Positions 49,723 through 61,104 of a stretch of DNA of 64,000 nt are shown piece after piece. A program made the position numbers and the translations under genes. The DNA is taken from the NCBI GenBank assembly GCA_003241055.1, contig QFOD01000017.1, positions 1 to 64,000 of the forward strand, given 5' to 3'. Every line of letters begins with the position of its first letter. Positions within the stretch are counted from its first letter, which is position 1. This DNA comes from Roseateles depolymerans. GTDB lineage: Bacteria > Pseudomonadota > Gammaproteobacteria > Burkholderiales > Burkholderiaceae_C. A model generated the notes under the pieces. That model saw nothing but the letters and a program-made list of their open reading frames with translations, was not told the DNA's origin and searched no databases.

Positions 49723-49740
49723 GCGCCAAGCGGCGCTTTG
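49723..49740 (+). terminator. Weak terminator-like hairpin after the Hsp20 gene
   Basis: AGCGCC, loop AAGC, GGCGCT then TT: a 6-bp stem 22 bp past the stop with a very short T run. Confidence 0.35.
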
Positions 49741-49854
49741 CCGGACCTTTTCCACGACTGCGGCCCGCAGCGCCGTCGGCGGGTCGACAGACCAGCGGCC
49801 GCGGCTCTAGAGTGAGGGCCGGGCGCAGCCACCGCAGGCGGCGCCCGTCCGCCC

Positions 49855-50571
49855 ATGGTCAGCGCCTCTTCCTCCATCACCACCGGTCCGGGTCTGCTCG
49901 CCACCGCCCTGCGGCGCGCGTTCAGCGATCCGCCGGTGCCCGTGCGGCCGGCGCCGCTGCCGCAGGCGGCCGGCACACGCAGCGCGGACGGCCAGCCGTC
50001 CAGCGTCGTGAGCCTGTCTCAGGAGAGCCGGCTGATGGCTGACCTGTCCTCGCTGGCCGACCGCATCGCCAGCACGCGGGCCGAGCGCCAGGCGACAGAC
50101 GGCGCCGCGTCGACGGTGCAGGACGGCGTCACGCAGCAGCTGTCGGCCTCCGTCGAGGCCTCGCGCCAGGCCGCCGAAGAAACGCTGGCGTCGCTGGGGC
50201 AGCGCCTGAGCGCCCCTGAGGACCAGCCCAACGTCGGCCCGGCGGCCACCTCCGACCTGGTGGCCGGCCAGACGCCCGATCAAGCGCCCGACCCTGCCGA
50301 CCGGACCAGCGATCTCGCCCGTATCGAGGCCAACGCGCAGAACGCCCGGCAGACCGCCTCGGCCGACGCCGCGGCTTCGGGCGAGCAGGCCCGGCCCACG
50401 CCACCCGATGCCCAGGCCCTGCCGCGAAGCCTGCAAAACCAGCTGCAGCAGGCCTCGGCGGCCTATGCGCAGGTGGCGCAGCTGCAGCCCGCCGCCGCCC
50501 AGCCGACCCGCACGAGCGAGTCCGCCGCCGCGCCGGCCAGCCACGCCGAGCAGCACAGCCCGACGGCCTGA
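49855..50571 (+). CDS. Hypothetical Ala/Gln/Ser-rich protein
   Basis: A 238-residue protein with low-complexity, mainly helical and disordered composition (for example QQLSASVEASRQAAEETLAS and ALPRSLQNQLQQASAAYAQV). No signal peptide or membrane helix is evident. I do not recognise a family. The stop is 9 bp from the convergent DUF3820 gene. Codon bias supports coding, but the high GC content makes open frames common, so confidence is moderate. Confidence 0.55.
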   Translation: MVSASSSITTGPGLLATALRRAFSDPPVPVRPAPLPQAAGTRSADGQPSSVVSLSQESRLMADLSSLADRIASTRAERQATDGAASTVQDGVTQQLSASVEASRQAAEETLASLGQRLSAPEDQPNVGPAATSDLVAGQTPDQAPDPADRTSDLARIEANAQNARQTASADAAASGEQARPTPPDAQALPRSLQNQLQQASAAYAQVAQLQPAAAQPTRTSESAAAPASHAEQHSPTA

Positions 50572-50579
50572 GCGGCCGC

Positions 50580-50795
50580 CTAAGGCCGCCCGCACAGCGG
50601 GCGCAACAGCTCGCGCAGGCCGTTGTGGTCAATTTCCTGCATCAGCGCCAGCAGGCGGCCGATCTCGCCCTTGGGAAAGCCCTCGCGAGCGAACCAGTTC
50701 AGGTAGTTGCCCGGCAGATCGGCAATGCGCTTGCCCTGGTGCTTGCCGAAGGGCATGTCGGTGTTGACCAGCTTGAGGAGGTCGTCGGGGGTCAT
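50580..50795 (-). CDS. DUF3820 small protein
   Basis: A 71-residue protein from ATG 50795. It has the core MPFGKHQGKRIADLPGNYLNWFAREGFPKGEIGRLLALM, which is the DUF3820 pattern (FGKY.G, LP..YL.WF). The family is small and conserved, with a possible nucleic-acid link, but its function is not known. The start overlaps the kdpE stop by 4 bp, so it is translated with the kdp regulators. The open frame upstream is only kdpE in another frame. Confidence 0.85.
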   Translation of the reverse strand: MTPDDLLKLVNTDMPFGKHQGKRIADLPGNYLNWFAREGFPKGEIGRLLALMQEIDHNGLRELLRPLCGRP

Positions 50796-51490
50796 GTCTT
50801 GAGCCGGTAGCCCACGCCGGCCTCGGTCAGCAGCCATTGCGGGCGGTTGGGGTCGGCCTCGATCTTCTTGCGCAGGTTGGCCATGTGCACGCGCACGTAG
50901 TGCACGTCCTCCGCATGACCCGGCCCCCACACGGCCTTGAGCAGGTGCTGGTGGGTCAGCACCCGGCCGGGCGCGCTGCACAGCTCCTGCAGCAGCCGGT
51001 ATTCGATGGGCGTGAGATGCAGCTCCTCGGGGCCGCCGGCCGTCTGGCGCGTCACGCTGCGCATCGCCCGGTCGACCGCGATGTCGCCGAAGCGGAGCAC
51101 CGGATCGGCATCGTTGCCGCCGCCCCCGTGGCGACGCAGCTGCACCCGCACCCGCGCCAGCAGTTCGCCCACGCCGAAGGGCTTCACGAGGTAGTCGTCC
51201 GCGCCGGCGTCCAGCGCCTGGATCTTGCGCTCCTCGCCATCCCGCGCCGACAGCACCACCACGGGCGCCCGCGACCAGCCGCGGAACTCGCGGATGAAGT
51301 CCAGCCCGTCGCCATCCGGCAGACCCAGGTCCAGCACCACCAACTCGGGCCGGCGCGTGGCGGCGTCGATCAGGCCGCGCGCCAGCGTGACGGACTCGAA
51401 CACCTCCAGGCCCTCGCTCTCCAGCGCCATGCGCACGAAACGCCGGATCTCCGGCTCGTCCTCGATCATCAACACGCGCGCGGCGCTCAT
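50792..51490 (-). CDS. kdpE: KdpE response regulator
   Basis: A 232-residue OmpR-family regulator. The receiver domain starts ARVLMIEDEPEIRRFVRM and has the phosphorylated Asp in VVLDLGLPDGDG and the conserved Lys in YLVKPFG. The winged helix-turn-helix has LTPIEYRLLQELCSAPGRVLTH and DVHYVRVHMANLRKKIE. ATG 51490 follows a GGAG. It acts with KdpD to switch on the kdp operon under potassium limitation. An 11-bp-period repeat at 61053-61071 may be its target. Confidence 0.96.
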   Translation of the reverse strand: MSAARVLMIEDEPEIRRFVRMALESEGLEVFESVTLARGLIDAATRRPELVVLDLGLPDGDGLDFIREFRGWSRAPVVVLSARDGEERKIQALDAGADDYLVKPFGVGELLARVRVQLRRHGGGGNDADPVLRFGDIAVDRAMRSVTRQTAGGPEELHLTPIEYRLLQELCSAPGRVLTHQHLLKAVWGPGHAEDVHYVRVHMANLRKKIEADPNRPQWLLTEAGVGYRLKT

Positions 51491-51580
51491 CTCCAATGCT
51501 CCCTCACAACAACGACCCGGTTCAGCCATTGCGGGCCGAGCGCCGGGCCGCCCCAAGCCGGCCCGCGTTGGATGGGGGCT

Positions 51581-54271
51581 TCATAGGGGCGGCGTGCCCA
51601 GCGGCAGCTCGATGCGCACGCAGGCGCCACCGGACGCGACATTGTGTGCGCTGATTTCGCCGTCATGTGCTTCGACGATGGCCTTGCAGATGGCCAGCCC
51701 CAGGCCCACGCCCGGGGTGGCGCTCTCGCGGTCGCCGCGCTCGAACTTGTCGAACAGCTGGGCCTCGCGGCCGGCCGGGAAGCCCGGGCCCCTATCGGCC
51801 AGGTCGATCTGCACCCGCGCGCCGGCGCCCTGCCCCACCACGCGGGCCGCAATGCTCAGCGGGCTGCCGGGCGGCGTGTACTTCAGCGCGTTCTCCAGCA
51901 GATTCACCAGCACGCGCTCGAACAGCACCGCATCCAGGCGCAGCAGCGGCAGCTCGGGGGGCAGGTCCACCTGCACCGCGCGGCCGGCCAGCAGTTCGTC
52001 CAGCGCCGACAGCGCACTGCCCACCACCTCCTGCAGCGGCAGCCACTGGCGGTTGAGCTGCACCGCACCGGCCTGCAGCCGCGCCATGTCCAGCAGGTTG
52101 GTGACCTGCGCGCTCATGCGCTGGGCCGAACGCCGGATCGCGTCCGCCACGTCGCCCTGGGCGGCGCTGAGCCCCGGCGGCGCCAGCTGCAGCGCGTCGG
52201 CCAGGCCCACCAGCGCGGCCAGCGGCGTGCGCAGGTCGTGCGAAATGGCCGTCAGCAGCGAGTTGCGCAGCCGCTCGGATTCGATCTGCAGCGTGCTGGC
52301 CTGGGCCACCTCGATGTAGTGGATGCGCTCCAGCGAGATCGCCAGCAGGCGGGCGCAGGTGTCCAGCAGCTCGCGCTCCTCGGGCGTCCAGCGCCGGCCG
52401 GTGCCGTCCACCGCCAGCACGCCGCGCAGCCGCATGGGTGCGGCCAGCGGCAACATCAGGCAGGGGCTGGCGGGCAGCGTGGCCGTGCCCTGGCCGGCGG
52501 GCTGGCTGTGATCGAAGGCCCATTGCGCCACACCCAGGTCGGGCGCCGCCGTGCCGCCGGGCACGACGGCCAGCACCTCCGGCCCGCCGGCCGACAGCAG
52601 CGGGGGCGTAAGCACCGACGACGCGACGCCGAACTCCGCCCGCAGGAAGCGCGCGCCGATCTCGGCCACCTGCTCGGGCACCAGGGCCGCGCCCAGGTCG
52701 CGCGACATCACGTACAGGCCACGCACCCGCCGCTCACGCTCCTGGGCCGCGCGCGCCTGCGCCTGCAGCCCGGCGGCGAGCTGGCCGGTCAGCAGGCCCA
52801 CCACCAGCATCACGACGAAGGTGACCAGGTATTGCGCATCGCCCACCGCAAAGGTCCAGCGTGGCTCCACGAACACGAAGTCGAACACCGCCACCGCCAG
52901 CAACGCGGCCAGCGCGCCCGCGGCGCGGCCGAAGCGCCAGGCCACCACCACCACGTTGAGCAGGTAGACCATCGCGATGTTGGTGGGCGCTATGAAGCGC
53001 AGCAGCGGCTCGGCGATCAGCGTGGTGAGCGCCACCGCCGCCAGGGCCGAGGCATAGCCGCGCCGGCTGCGGGCCGACCACAGCGAGGCCTTCAGCGGCT
53101 CGGCCTCGCGCGGGGCCGGCGCCTGGGCCGAGGGCAGCGCCACCTGGAGCACGTCCATCTCCTCGGCCAGCGCGCTGAGCAGCTCGGCCAGCGAGCGCCG
53201 GCCTGGCCAGCGCCAGGCGCGCTCCTGGCGGCCGATCACGAGGCGGGCCAGGTTGTGCTCGCGCGCATAGCCCACCAGCGCCACGGCCACATCGGGCGCC
53301 GACAGCTGGGCCGTGCGGGCGCCCAGCGACTGCGCCAGCTCCAGCGTGCGGCGCACCCGTTGGCGCTCGCCCTCGGTCGGCGCGCGGGCGGTCTGCACAT
53401 GCACCGCATGCCAGTCCAGGTCGAGCTGGCGGGCCAGGCGGGCGGCGCTGCGCACCACCTTGTCGCTGTTGCCGCCAGGGCCGACGCAAGCCAGCAGCGA
53501 CTCGCGATTGGGCCAGACCTTGGCGTCGCTGTGCTCGCGCCGGTAGGCCTGCATCTGGCCGTCCACCCGGTCGGCGGTGCGGCGCAGCGCCAGCTCGCGC
53601 AGCGCCAGCAGATTGCCCTTGCGGAAGAAGTTGCGCGCCGCCCGCTCGGCCTGCTGGGGCAGGTAGACCTTGCCCTCCTTCAGCCGCTGCAACAACTCGT
53701 CGGGCGGCAGGTCCACCACGACGACCTCGTCGGCCTCGTCGAACACGCGGTCGGGCACGGTCTCCCAGACCCGGATGCCGGTGATGCCGCCGACCACGTC
53801 GTTCAGGCTCTCCAGATGTTGCACGTTCAGCGTGGTCCAGACCTCCACGCCGGCCTCGCGCAGCTCCTCGGCATCCTGCCAGCGCTTGGCGTGGCGCGAG
53901 CCCGGTGCATTGCTGTGGGCCAGTTCGTCCAGCAGCAGCACGCCGCCGGGCTGCCCGGCCGCCCAGGCCAGCGCGCCGTCGAGGTCGAACTCGCGCAAGA
54001 TCTGACCCTTGTGGGGAATCTCGCGCAGCGGCAGCCGCCCCAGGTCGCGCGCCATGGCCTCGGTGTCGCCGCGGCCGTGGGTCTCGACCACGCCCACCCG
54101 CAGCGCCCTGCCCTGCTGCTGCGCCGCATGGGCCGCGGCCAGCATCGCGAAGGTCTTGCCGACGCCGGCATTAGCGCCGAAGAAGATCTTCAGCCGGCCG
54201 CGCCGGGCGGCCGCCTCCTCGCGCTGCACCTGGGCCAGCAGGCGGTCGGGGTCGGGGCGTTGGTCGCTCAT
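51581..54271 (-). CDS. kdpD: KdpD sensor histidine kinase
   Basis: An 896-residue membrane sensor. Order: N-terminal KdpD domain with Walker A (FFGANAGVGKTFAM, about 28-41) and DELAHSNAPGSRHAKRWQD, a universal-stress-like domain, four membrane helices (about 405-510), a GAF-like region, then HisKA with ISHDLRTPLAALVG (phosphorylated His) and the ATPase domain with LLENALKYTPPGSPL and GPGFPAG. It is full length for KdpD. It senses potassium status and phosphorylates KdpE. The gap to kdpE is 90 bp; a CorA-like gene lies upstream. Confidence 0.96.
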   Translation of the reverse strand: MSDQRPDPDRLLAQVQREEAAARRGRLKIFFGANAGVGKTFAMLAAAHAAQQQGRALRVGVVETHGRGDTEAMARDLGRLPLREIPHKGQILREFDLDGALAWAAGQPGGVLLLDELAHSNAPGSRHAKRWQDAEELREAGVEVWTTLNVQHLESLNDVVGGITGIRVWETVPDRVFDEADEVVVVDLPPDELLQRLKEGKVYLPQQAERAARNFFRKGNLLALRELALRRTADRVDGQMQAYRREHSDAKVWPNRESLLACVGPGGNSDKVVRSAARLARQLDLDWHAVHVQTARAPTEGERQRVRRTLELAQSLGARTAQLSAPDVAVALVGYAREHNLARLVIGRQERAWRWPGRRSLAELLSALAEEMDVLQVALPSAQAPAPREAEPLKASLWSARSRRGYASALAAVALTTLIAEPLLRFIAPTNIAMVYLLNVVVVAWRFGRAAGALAALLAVAVFDFVFVEPRWTFAVGDAQYLVTFVVMLVVGLLTGQLAAGLQAQARAAQERERRVRGLYVMSRDLGAALVPEQVAEIGARFLRAEFGVASSVLTPPLLSAGGPEVLAVVPGGTAAPDLGVAQWAFDHSQPAGQGTATLPASPCLMLPLAAPMRLRGVLAVDGTGRRWTPEERELLDTCARLLAISLERIHYIEVAQASTLQIESERLRNSLLTAISHDLRTPLAALVGLADALQLAPPGLSAAQGDVADAIRRSAQRMSAQVTNLLDMARLQAGAVQLNRQWLPLQEVVGSALSALDELLAGRAVQVDLPPELPLLRLDAVLFERVLVNLLENALKYTPPGSPLSIAARVVGQGAGARVQIDLADRGPGFPAGREAQLFDKFERGDRESATPGVGLGLAICKAIVEAHDGEISAHNVASGGACVRIELPLGTPPL

Positions 54272-54329
54272 GTCTTCAGCATTCGATCATTCGTGCGGCC
54301 ACGGGAGAACCGCCCCCGCAGGCCATCCG

Positions 54330-55298
54330 CTACAGCCAGCCGGCGCGCCTGAAGCGGTGGTAGAGCGCCCCGCACACCACGGCCATCGCGCCCAGCGCGG
54401 CCGGGTAGCCCCAGATCCATTTCAGCTCGGGCATGCGCTCGAAGTTCATGCCCCAGATGCCGGCCATCGCGGTAGGCGCCGCGATGATGGCGGCCCAGGC
54501 GGCCAGGCGCTTGGTGACGGCGGATTCGTCCAGCGTCACCAGCGTGAGGTTGACCTGGGTGGCCGAGGACACGGTTTCCCGCGCCGCCTCGGCGTTGGCC
54601 AGGATGCGCGCGAGATGGTCGTGCACGTCGCGGAAATAGTCCTGCACCTGCGAGCAGGCCTGCGGCACGCGGCCGCCGTGCAGCTTGCCGGCCACTTCCA
54701 TCAGCGGCGACACCGCATGGCGCAGCGGCGCGAGCCGCTGTTTGAGCGCATAGAGCCGCCGCACCAGGCTCTGCCGGTCGGTCTGCGGCTCGAACATGCG
54801 GTCTTCCAGCGTCTCCAGCTCGGCCTCGACCGCGTCGATCAGCGGGAAGTAGCTGTCCACCACGGCATCCATCAGCGCATACAGCACGAAGCCCGGCCCC
54901 AGCCTGAGCAGATGCGGCTCGCGCTCGCAGCGCTCGCGCACGCCCAGGAAATGCCGCTGACTGCGATGCCGGACCGAGGCCACGAAGCGCGGCCCGACGA
55001 ACACATGCACCTCGCCGACCTCGGTGCCGTCCGGCCCGTTCTCCAGCAGGTGCATCACCGCGAACAGCAGCTCGCCGTACTCCTCCAGCTTGGGCCGCTG
55101 GTGGCCGTGCCGGGTGTCTTCCATCGCCAGCGCCGGCAGATCCAGCTCGCGCTGCAGCAGACTGAGTTCCTCGTCCGTCGGATCGCGCAAGGCCACCCAG
55201 ACGAAGCCGGCATGGGCGGCCAGTGCGGCCGAGACGCCATCCAGCGTGGGCTCGGCCGCGACGCGGCCCTGGTCGTACAGAACGCAGTTGATCAGCAT
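54330..55298 (-). CDS. corA: CorA-family divalent-cation transporter in the kdp operon
   Basis: A 322-residue protein of the CorA family (Mg2+/Co2+ channel, or Zn2+ in the ZntB branch). The long N-terminal cytosolic domain (MLINCVLYDQGRVAAEPTL...) is followed by two C-terminal helices with the pore signature IWGMNFERMPELKWIWGY (GMN). It lies between the 43-aa ORF after kdpC and kdpD, all on one strand. Placing a magnesium-type channel inside a potassium operon is unusual and suggests joint control of K+ and Mg2+ balance. Confidence 0.9.
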   Translation of the reverse strand: MLINCVLYDQGRVAAEPTLDGVSAALAAHAGFVWVALRDPTDEELSLLQRELDLPALAMEDTRHGHQRPKLEEYGELLFAVMHLLENGPDGTEVGEVHVFVGPRFVASVRHRSQRHFLGVRERCEREPHLLRLGPGFVLYALMDAVVDSYFPLIDAVEAELETLEDRMFEPQTDRQSLVRRLYALKQRLAPLRHAVSPLMEVAGKLHGGRVPQACSQVQDYFRDVHDHLARILANAEAARETVSSATQVNLTLVTLDESAVTKRLAAWAAIIAAPTAMAGIWGMNFERMPELKWIWGYPAALGAMAVVCGALYHRFRRAGWL

Positions 55299-55313
55299 GC
55301 GAGGAGAGGTAGC

Positions 55314-55445
55314 TCAACGGCGCATCCTCGCATGTTCGCGGCGGCGCTGCTGCCAGGCCAGCAGCAGCCAGACCCCGCCCAACGGCGCCGCGATGGCGGC
55401 CAGCGCTGCCAGCGCGCACAGCCAGTCCTGCACGGCCGGGCTCAC
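55314..55445 (-). CDS. 43-aa single-helix membrane protein coupled to kdpC
   Basis: A short frame with GTG start at 55445 that overlaps the kdpC stop (GTGA) and ends 15 bp before the CorA-like gene. The product has one membrane helix (about residues 8-32, ALAALAAIAAPLGGVWLLLAW) and an Arg-rich tail (QQRRREHARMRR). The tight overlap on both sides and the clean helix favour a real gene. No family name is known to me. Confidence 0.55.
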   Translation of the reverse strand: MSPAVQDWLCALAALAAIAAPLGGVWLLLAWQQRRREHARMRR

Positions 55446-56083
55446 TGAGATGCCGCGGGGGCTGCCGGCTGGGCGACGACCGCCACCTGCGGCGGCGCGA
55501 TGGCATCCAGCGCCAGGTTCAGCTGCAGCACGTTCACGCGCGGCTCGCCGATGAAGCCCAGCCAGCGGCCCTCGGTGTGCTGCTCGATCAGCGCCTGCAG
55601 CTGTGCAACCGGCAGGCTGCGCACGCGCGCGACGCGTGCCACCTGGTAGTCGGCGGCGGCGCGGCTGATATGGGGATCCAGGCCGCTGGCCGAAGCCGTC
55701 ACCAGGTCCACCGGCACGGGCAGCGTGTTGCCCGGATCAGCCGCGCGCAGCGCCTCGACCCGGCCCTTGACCGCATCGACCAGGGCCGGCGCCGTGGGCG
55801 CCAGGTTGGAGCCGCCGGAGTTGGCCGCGTTGTAGGCCATGGGGCCCGTGGCCGACGGGCGGCTCCAGAAATGGCCGGGGTCGGCGAAGGTCTGGCCGAT
55901 CAGCGCGGAGCCGACCGGCTGGCCGTTCTTCTCGATCAGGCTGCCGTTGGCGGCCGCGGGGAACAGCGTCTGCGCGACGCCGGTGACCACCAGCGGATAG
56001 GCCAGGCCGGTGACGACGCTGAGCACGACGAACAGCGTCAGCGCGGGGCGCAGCAGCGGGGTTTGGGGAGCGGGAGTCGACAT
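55442..56083 (-). CDS. kdpC: KdpC subunit of the potassium-transporting ATPase
   Basis: A 213-residue subunit with one N-terminal membrane helix (about 10-32, LRPALTLFVVLSVVTGLAYPL). Family segments are NGSLIEKNGQPVGSALIGQ, FWSRPSATGPMAYNAANSGGSNLAPT, DLVTASASGLDPHISRAAA and GFIGEPRVNVLQLNLAL. It is somewhat longer than usual at the C-terminus (Ala/Pro/Val tail). It helps the KdpFABC complex bind ATP and K+. Unusually, a porin-like gene separates it from kdpB. Confidence 0.95.
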   Translation of the reverse strand: MSTPAPQTPLLRPALTLFVVLSVVTGLAYPLVVTGVAQTLFPAAANGSLIEKNGQPVGSALIGQTFADPGHFWSRPSATGPMAYNAANSGGSNLAPTAPALVDAVKGRVEALRAADPGNTLPVPVDLVTASASGLDPHISRAAADYQVARVARVRSLPVAQLQALIEQHTEGRWLGFIGEPRVNVLQLNLALDAIAPPQVAVVAQPAAPAASQ

Positions 56084-56107
56084 GACGGTTCTCCAGAAAG
56101 GGCAGGA

Positions 56108-56878
56108 TCAGAAGGTCTTCTTCAGGCCCACGACCAGCGAGGTCTTGCCCAGGAACTTGGCATCCACGGCGCTGGTGTAGGCGGCGCGCTCGGCATCGGT
56201 GCCGACGATGGCGGCGCTGAGCACCAGGCCCGGGCTCAGGCTGGAAAGGTCCTTGGCCAGGGTCAGCGAGTAGTCGCTGTACGACGCGACCGACAGGTGC
56301 TTGACCGTCTGGTGGCCCGCATGAGGCGTCAGCGTCAGGCCGTTGCCCAGGTCGAAGGCGGCGGACAGGTCCAGGTAGCCGCTGTTCTTGCTGTCGGCGA
56401 AGCCGAACAGGTTGGTGGTGCTGTGCGAGTACTTGGCGGTGAAGACGCCATAGCTCAGCGCGCCGTAGAGCTCGAAGGTGTTGGCGCTGGGGTTGAGGCG
56501 GTTGCGGGCGTAGACGTACTGCAGGCCGCCGACGTCGAGCGTCAGGCCCGGCGCCACCTCGGTCTTGTAGCCGCCGTAGACGTCCAGCTCGACATCGGCG
56601 TCGCCGCCGGCGTCCTTGATCCACTTGATCGTGGACGCCCAGGCGCCGACGTACAAGCCGCTGGCGTGGGCGTAGTCCACGCCGCCCTGCAGCGCGGGCT
56701 TGAGGCGGGTCTGCGAGATGCCGCGGTAGCGGTAGTCGCTGATGACGGAGAGGTTGAAGGACAGCGGGTCGGCGGCAGCCGGCGCAGCGGCGGCGGGAGC
56801 CTCGTCGGCGAAGGCGGGAACGGCGGCGGCCAGGGCCAGCACGGACGACAGGGAGGCCAGGGAGATCAGGGACTTCAT
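56108..56878 (-). CDS. TorF-family putative porin inserted in the kdp operon
   Basis: A 256-residue outer-membrane protein with a Sec signal (about 1-24, MKSLISLASLSSVLALAAAV). It has repeating amphipathic strands such as LSFNLSVISDYRYRGISQT and GLYVGAWASTIKW, and ends in a Phe (LVVGLKKTF), the normal end of a beta-barrel. The YRYRGISQT pattern marks the TIGR02001/TorF-like family. It sits between kdpB and kdpC with gaps of 47 and 24 bp. In the Kdp context it may admit K+ or other ions through the outer membrane under limitation; this is inference. Confidence 0.85.
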   Translation of the reverse strand: MKSLISLASLSSVLALAAAVPAFADEAPAAAAPAAADPLSFNLSVISDYRYRGISQTRLKPALQGGVDYAHASGLYVGAWASTIKWIKDAGGDADVELDVYGGYKTEVAPGLTLDVGGLQYVYARNRLNPSANTFELYGALSYGVFTAKYSHSTTNLFGFADSKNSGYLDLSAAFDLGNGLTLTPHAGHQTVKHLSVASYSDYSLTLAKDLSSLSPGLVLSAAIVGTDAERAAYTSAVDAKFLGKTSLVVGLKKTF

Positions 56879-56925
56879 GTTTTTCTTGGGAACGAACGGG
56901 GGGACAGAAGAGGGATTCGAGGTGT

Positions 56926-58991
<2,066 letters not shown>

Positions 58992-58995
<4 letters not shown>

Positions 58996-60788
58996 GCCGC
59001 ACCCCACAGGATCAGATGCTCGACGACCGGGCCCAGGGCCAGTGCCGGCACATAGTTCAGAAGACCCACCAGCACCACCACGCCCACCAGCAGCGCGATG
59101 AACAACGGTCCGTGCGTGGGCAGCGTGCCCTCGCCCGCCGTCAGGCGCTTCTTCGCGGCCAGCGAGCCGGCCATCGCCAGCACCGGCACGATGACGCCGA
59201 AGCGGCCTATCCACATCACCAGGCCCAGCAGCAGGTTGTAGAAGGGCGTGTTGGCCGACAGGCCGGCAAAGGCGCTGCCGTTGTTGTTGCCGGCGGACGA
59301 GAACGCGTACAGCACCTGGCTGAAGCCGTGCGCGCCGGGCGCCGAGATGCTGGCCTTGCCCGGGTCCATGACCACGGCCACGGCCGTGCCGATCAGCACC
59401 GCCAGCGGCGTCAGCAGGATGGCCAGCGAGACCATCTTCATCTCATGCGCCTCGATCTTCTTGCCGAAGTATTCGGGCGTGCGGCCGATCATCAGGCCGG
59501 CCACGAAGACCGCCGTGATGGCGAACACCAGCATGCCGTACAGGCCGGCGCCGACACCGCCGAACACCACCTCGCCGAGCTGGATCATCACCAGCGGCAC
59601 CGCCCCGCCCAGCGGCGTGAAGGAGTCGTGCATGGCATTCACCGCACCGCAGCTGGCGGCCGTGGTGATGGTGGCGAACAGCGACGACGCGTTGATGCCG
59701 AAGCGCACCTCCTTGCCCTCCATGTTGCCGCCCGACTGCGTGGCGCTGAACACGGCGTCCACCCCCAGCGGCGCCAGGCGCGGGTTGCCCGCCTGCTCGG
59801 CGCTAGTGGCCACGACCACGCCGGCCACGAAGATCACGGTCATCGCCGCCAGCAGCGCCCAGGCCTGGCGCATGTCACCGATCTGGCGGCCCAGCACGAA
59901 GCACAGCGCCGCCGGGATCAGGAAGATGGACAGCATCTGCAGCGCATTCGTCGCCGCGGTCGGGTTCTCGAACGGATGGGCGGAGTTGGCATTGAAGAAG
60001 CCGCCCCCATTGGTGCCCAGCATCTTGATCGCCAGCTGCGAGGCCACCGGGCCCAGCGCGATGCTCTGGGTCTGGCCATGCTTGTCTTCCATGACCGGCT
60101 GACCGTCCGCACCCTTGAGCGGCTGGCCGTCGGCGCCGACCTTGGGCTCCTGCCAGCTCTGCGCCTCGACCGTGGTCACATCCTGGTAAGGCTTGAGGGT
60201 CTGCACCACGCCCATGCCGGCCAACAGAACAGCAAACACCAGCGACAGCGGCAGCAGCACCCACAGCGTGGCGCGGGTCAGGTCGGTCCAGACATTGCCG
60301 ATGGCCTGCGCCGAGAAGCGCGTGAAGCCGCGCAGCAGCGCCACCACGACCGCGATGCCGGTGGCGGCGGACAGGAAGTTCTGCACCGTCAGCGCCAGCA
60401 TCTGGGTCAGGTAGCTCATGGTGGACTCGCCGCCATAGCCCTGCCAGTTGGTGTTGGTGACGAAACTGATCGCGGTGTTGAACGCCGAGTCCGGCGTCAC
60501 CGCACCCATGCTCTGCGGGTTCAGCGGCAGCACGTCCTGCAGGCGCTGCAGCGCGTACACGGCCACCACGCCCAGCAGGTTGAACAGCAGCAGGCCCAGC
60601 GCATAGCGCAGCCAGCCCTGCTCCTGGCGCGAATCCACGCCGGCCAGCCTGAGCAGGCCGTGCTCCACGCGCTGCAGCAGACCGACGCGGCCTTCCATCG
60701 CCGCGTGTATCCAGCGTGCCAGCGGCCAGGCCAGAAGGAAAAGAGCGGCCAGAAAGGCCGCCAGCTGCATCCAGGCGGAGGTACTCAT
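58992..60788 (-). CDS. kdpA: KdpA, potassium-translocating subunit
   Basis: A 598-residue inner-membrane K+ channel-like subunit from ATG 60788. The selectivity-filter-like segments are present: VTNTNWQGYGGESTMSY, GTNGGGFFNANSAHPFENPT, TAASCGAVNAMHDSFTPLGG and AGNNNGSAFAG. Length is a little above E. coli KdpA (557). A short hydrophilic insert around AQSWQEPKVGADGQPLKGAD contains a near repeat of GADGQP. It overlaps kdpF and kdpB by 4 bp each. Confidence 0.97.
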
Positions 60789-60877
60789 GACAGATCCTCC
60801 GGGAACAGCAGGGCCCAGAAAAGATAGACCGTCAGCACCACCACCAGGACGATGGCTGCCCATTCGAAGCCACTCAT
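60785..60877 (-). CDS. kdpF: KdpF, small stabilising subunit
   Basis: A 30-residue single-helix protein, MSGFEWAAIVLVVVLTVYLF followed by WALLFPEDLS. The LxxPE end is the KdpF signature. It stabilises the KdpFABC complex. Both ends overlap neighbouring genes (ATGA type). Confidence 0.92.
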   Translation of the reverse strand: MSGFEWAAIVLVVVLTVYLFWALLFPEDLS

Positions 60878-60981
60878 GCGCGACCTCCCGGGCGACGTTG
60901 CTGCAAGCGCTCGCAGCCCCAGCAACCCAGCGCCGTCAGCAGCACCAGGGCCAGTGCGAGCCCCGTGTAAACGATGTCCAT
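60874..60981 (-). CDS. 35-aa membrane protein leading the kdp operon
   Basis: A short frame starting at ATG 60981 with TTGGAGG before it, ending in the ATGA overlap with kdpF. The product has one helix (YTGLALALVLLTALGCWGCE) with two cysteines, then a basic tail. The good ribosome site and coupling make it a likely real gene and the first of the operon. Similar tiny helices (ending CERL) stand before kdpF in other beta-proteobacteria, as far as I recall. Confidence 0.7.
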   Translation of the reverse strand: MDIVYTGLALALVLLTALGCWGCERLQQRRPGGRA

Positions 60982-61052
60982 GACACCTCCAATTGCGATG
61001 CAGGCATTCTGGAAATTCGCTCTTCAAACCGCCGAAAAGAACGCCCCGGACG

Positions 61053-61071
61053 GCATCAAGAAAGCATCAAG
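61053..61071 (-). promoter_or_regulatory. Direct repeat before the kdp operon, candidate KdpE site
   Basis: On the minus strand CTTGATGC occurs twice with an 11-bp period (61064-61071 and 61053-61060), the spacing used by OmpR-family dimers. It is 72 bp before the first codon of the 35-aa ORF. It lies between the divergent kdp operon and the binding-protein gene and could act on either. Confidence 0.5.
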
Positions 61072-61104
61072 ACGCCCCCACCGCACTGCCTAGAATGGCC
61101 GGCG

